A DNA stretch of 7,384 nt, taken from an uncultured Bdellovibrio sp. Its GTDB lineage: Bacteria > Bdellovibrionota > Bdellovibrionia > Bdellovibrionales > Bdellovibrionaceae. The position numbers and the translations under genes are program-made. Below are positions 4,774-7,384 of the stretch, piece after piece. The stretch spans positions 1 through 7,384 of the forward strand of contig NZ_CAMLDV010000169.1 of the NCBI RefSeq assembly GCF_946478835.1, given 5' to 3'. Each line of letters opens with the position of its first letter. Position 1 is the first letter of the stretch. The notes below the pieces were generated by a model, which was not told where the DNA came from, made no database searches, and was given only the letters and a program-made list of their open reading frames with translations.

Positions 4774-7384
4774 ATGAACACAAGGATTCTGTTAGTCGCA
4801 TTAGGACTATGTGCACTGTCAGCCGGATGTCAGAAAGCTCCGGAGACCAGTGGGGACGTAGAATTATCTAGTTCGACATCTTCAGTGAGCTGCAAACCTG
4901 GTTCACAAAAAATCAGTTCAGACGCTTTGCAAATCCAAGGTGAGACTGTTGGCCAAAAAGGCGAGGCCATCAGTTATAAACTTAATGAGCAGCTTTCTTG
5001 CGATGGTTCCCAACAGGTTGTTTGGAAAACCGTTGGTGGAAGCACGACTGTCGCTCCAAGCGTAACTTCTGTGTTTAAAAAAGCCGGCACATATATTGTG
5101 ACCGCCCATGTGGAAGATTCTTCTATAGCAAGCTCTAGCAGGGTTGCGGCAAAAGCCACAGCTGATACGACGACGACTCAAGAGGTTTCGTTTAAAACAG
5201 TGGTTGTTGGCAGCGAAATCGTGATGATTGCTCCACAAGTCGGTGTGACAGGACAGCCTGTCACTTTTGATTTGGGTGTGCCTAGTACCATCAATCTTCT
5301 TGAAGCTTATTGGACATTTGGAGACGGAACTCCATCTCAATATAGTAAAGATCCTATTGCGCACACGTTTGCGGCGGCTGGAACTTATCTAGTGAAAGTC
5401 GTGGTTGTCGGAAATCCAGGCGGTGAGAAAATGCTCACTCAGTCTATCGTGATTTCTGATGAAGAAGTGGTGTGCAGTGCCGCAGCGGCGATTTCTGGTC
5501 CTTCAGAAGTTAAAGTCGGTGCAGCAGCGACATTGTCTTTGTATATGCCTCAGTGCTTAGCGGATCAAGTGGGTGCGATCCGTTGGGATTTTGGTGACAG
5601 CAGCACGGCTTCAGGCCAAACAGTGCAACATGCTTATGCAGCAAAGGGTGCTTACCAAGTTACAGCCGTCTTGTATAAAGGTGATTCAAGCCAAGTTCTA
5701 TTTACTTTAAAACACAATATCAACGTAACAGAAACAACTGTGGATCCAGAGCCAGAACCCACTCCGACTCCGACACCAGAACCTTTGGCTTGTTCCGTGA
5801 AAGATTCAACACGTGAATCTCAAGGCGAGTTGTATTCTGAAACTCAAGCTTGCGGATTGAACGGAACAAAAGAAGTTTCCTACCGTGACCGTATCAAAGA
5901 ACAATGCCAAATGGTTGGTGAAACTTTGAAATGGGTTGAAGTTTCTAGAACAAAAGAAGTGACTAATGAAGGTCCATGCCAAGGTCAGTCTTGTACATTG
6001 CCTGACGGAAGTGTTTTGGCGAATGGTGGATCGAAAGTTCTTTACTCATCACAAACTCCAGCGGGTTCTTGCTCGAGTGTCAGCCAAGAAAGAGTTTGTA
6101 ACAACGGCGTGCTTTCAGGTTCCGATGTTTACAACCAATTCACTTGCCATAACGGTTGCGGTGATTTCGGTTCTCACGGCACTGTGAAAACAGGTGTTGT
6201 CACAGGTGAAGTGAAAGTTTCGTTGACATGTGCTTACGGTGAAACGGGTTTCTTTGATATCTTCAATGAAATCTCAGACCAGGCTTGTACAGATGGTCAA
6301 ATCGTGACTTCAAATACACGTCAGGGTTCAATCAAAACTCCAGGCGTATGTCCTACATATAAATACGTTCCGACAGAAAACTTCACGGCTTGCTCTGCAG
6401 ATTGTGGAGGAAAACAAAGCAGAATCTTCATCTGTGTCGATGATAAAGGCACACAAGTGAGCAACGACCGTTGTAAAGACAGCGTGTACCCAGTGGAAGA
6501 ACGTCTTTGTGACGGAAATCCAGATGCGGTTCGCAGATCCGAATCAACAACGGCAACAGAAGAAGCGAACAGCTCTCAAACATGTCCTGCCAACCAGATC
6601 GGCGTGATCGTGAATACTCGTGATGTGACAACAGTGAAAAACTACGCTTGTATCGATCACTCTGTGCAGCTTGAAAGTCAAAACGTGGTTTACGGTGCTT
6701 GGGTATCACAAAGCTACTGTAAAGACTACGTGGCACACAGATGTTCACATGACAGCTTAAGCAATACCGATGCTCAAGGCCGTTATGACTGGATGGTGAA
6801 GTGTCAAAATCAATTGCCAGTGGTTAAAGAGTTCCTAGATCAATTTGAAGATCTTAAAGTAAAAATGGGCAGAACTTCTGTGGCCTTGAACTCCAGCGGT
6901 CAGCATTTGTATCCAAGCTTCATGGACCGTTCGTTCAAACCAGAGAAACCTTGGATTGCGCCTAAGAATAAAAACGCACCTTGCACGATGCCTTCAACGG
7001 CTTACGTAGCAATCGTGTGTGTGTCATCATGCTCGACTCCAGAACAGTTGATCCTGGCTCAAGAGGCGGCGAATGAGAAAATGAAATACGTCCCATTCAT
7101 TGAGGCCTTTACTAAGAACTATGCCTTCGTGGCGTCATTGCAAAGCGCCCAATCGATGGGAAGTAAAGCTGTGCAAAAAACAAAAGTCGATCAATGGGTG
7201 AGTGAGGTCGTCGATAGCGAACATGACATCTTGATCTTCAAAATGAAATCGGGTCGTGAGTTGAAAGTGACTCCGAACCATCCGGTTGTTGCATCGAATG
7301 GTTTCATGAAAGCGGCTGCTGAATTCAAAGTAGGTGAAGACCTGGTGCTTGTCGGCGGCGTCCTTGATCCGAGTGTATCGATCA
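4774..7384 (+). CDS. multidomain surface lipoprotein with PKD, cysteine-rich/TSP1-like and Hint domains, 3' end cut off
   Basis: 870 codons with no stop before the right edge. The signal peptide ends in lipobox LSAGC, so C19 should be lipidated. Residue +2 is Gln, compatible with an outer-membrane fate under the E. coli sorting rule. Residues 40-130 look like a degenerate PKD/Ig fold (W84, then GTY at 105-107). Two clear PKD domains follow at about 145-227 (WTFGDG 180-185) and 231-322 (WDFGD 271-275), then a Pro/Glu/Thr linker (325-337). A cysteine-rich region (340-680) includes a TSP1-like repeat at about 531-581 (C540, C544, C554, C567, C579, with CSADCGG). From about 749 a Hint domain begins. 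C753 is its likely nucleophile, C749 an alternative, and the block-B motif TPNH has T833 and H836; the C-terminal Hint blocks lie outside the window. PKD and TSP1 folds usually mediate binding, and Hint domains self-cleave, so I infer a surface adhesion-like protein that processes itself. The target is unknown. The divergent efflux operon gives no functional link. Confidence 0.88.
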   Translation, partial: MNTRILLVALGLCALSAGCQKAPETSGDVELSSSTSSVSCKPGSQKISSDALQIQGETVGQKGEAISYKLNEQLSCDGSQQVVWKTVGGSTTVAPSVTSVFKKAGTYIVTAHVEDSSIASSSRVAAKATADTTTTQEVSFKTVVVGSEIVMIAPQVGVTGQPVTFDLGVPSTINLLEAYWTFGDGTPSQYSKDPIAHTFAAAGTYLVKVVVVGNPGGEKMLTQSIVISDEEVVCSAAAAISGPSEVKVGAAATLSLYMPQCLADQVGAIRWDFGDSSTASGQTVQHAYAAKGAYQVTAVLYKGDSSQVLFTLKHNINVTETTVDPEPEPTPTPTPEPLACSVKDSTRESQGELYSETQACGLNGTKEVSYRDRIKEQCQMVGETLKWVEVSRTKEVTNEGPCQGQSCTLPDGSVLANGGSKVLYSSQTPAGSCSSVSQERVCNNGVLSGSDVYNQFTCHNGCGDFGSHGTVKTGVVTGEVKVSLTCAYGETGFFDIFNEISDQACTDGQIVTSNTRQGSIKTPGVCPTYKYVPTENFTACSADCGGKQSRIFICVDDKGTQVSNDRCKDSVYPVEERLCDGNPDAVRRSESTTATEEANSSQTCPANQIGVIVNTRDVTTVKNYACIDHSVQLESQNVVYGAWVSQSYCKDYVAHRCSHDSLSNTDAQGRYDWMVKCQNQLPVVKEFLDQFEDLKVKMGRTSVALNSSGQHLYPSFMDRSFKPEKPWIAPKNKNAPCTMPSTAYVAIVCVSSCSTPEQLILAQEAANEKMKYVPFIEAFTKNYAFVASLQSAQSMGSKAVQKTKVDQWVSEVVDSEHDILIFKMKSGRELKVTPNHPVVASNGFMKAAAEFKVGEDLVLVGGVLDPSVSI

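Noticed and set aside
4644..4871. 75-aa plus-strand open frame in the intergenic region
   Set aside because: No ribosome binding site, no recognisable features, and it overlaps the well-supported lipoprotein start in another frame.
4918..5364. 148-aa minus-strand open frame
   Set aside because: Antisense to the PKD-encoding part of the lipoprotein gene, with unusual composition and no ribosome binding site; a shadow of the coding strand.
5746..5784. short CCAGAG/ACTCCG tandem repeat taken as a possible DNA repeat element
   Set aside because: It simply encodes the Pro-Glu/Pro-Thr linker between the PKD and cysteine-rich parts; no wider repeat structure.
6428..6748. 106-aa minus-strand open frame
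   Set aside because: Antisense to the TSP1-like and following cysteine region, which is clearly coding on the plus strand.
7018..7384. a true splicing intein
   Set aside because: The C-terminal splice block and any downstream extein are outside the window, and the upstream sequence is not a housekeeping intein host; only a Hint-type domain can be claimed.

Overview
The window looks like chromosomal DNA from a Gram-negative bacterium. Every complete protein start carries an export signal or membrane segments, and the genes encode an RND efflux pump, an outer-membrane efflux channel and a lipoprotein. Moderate GC, and a large lipoprotein that combines PKD, cysteine-rich and Hint modules, make me lean towards Bdellovibrio or a relative (Bdellovibrionota). 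That lineage call is an inference from protein style, not from a marker gene.

Left part, minus strand (1-4497): a tightly packed efflux operon read right to left. It begins with a full-length heavy-metal RND transporter of the CzcA/CusA family (1043 aa). Eight bases after its stop comes a small exported protein of 129 aa with a histidine-rich mature N-terminus, and 15 bases after that comes a TolC-type outer-membrane channel that runs off the left edge. The RND pump would move metal ions out of the periplasm and inner membrane through the TolC-type channel. The small periplasmic protein probably handles or senses the metal. The periplasmic adaptor (CzcB-like) that such a pump needs is not in the window; it may lie beyond the left edge.

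Middle (4498-4773): a 276-bp divergent intergenic region. It holds a weak promoter candidate and a short inverted repeat facing the efflux operon. On the other side a weak promoter candidate and a perfect 12-bp palindrome sit just before the ribosome binding site of the plus-strand gene.

Right part, plus strand (4774-7384): one long open reading frame, still open at the right edge (870 codons seen). It encodes a secreted lipoprotein with this order: lipobox, a degenerate Ig/PKD-like domain, two clear PKD domains, a Pro/Thr/Glu linker, several cysteine-rich modules including a thrombospondin type 1-like repeat, and the first part of a Hint (hedgehog/intein-type self-processing) domain. This is the most unusual object in the window: an outer-membrane-anchored, adhesion-like protein with a probable autoprocessing domain. 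I see no RNA genes, insertion sequences or CRISPR arrays.
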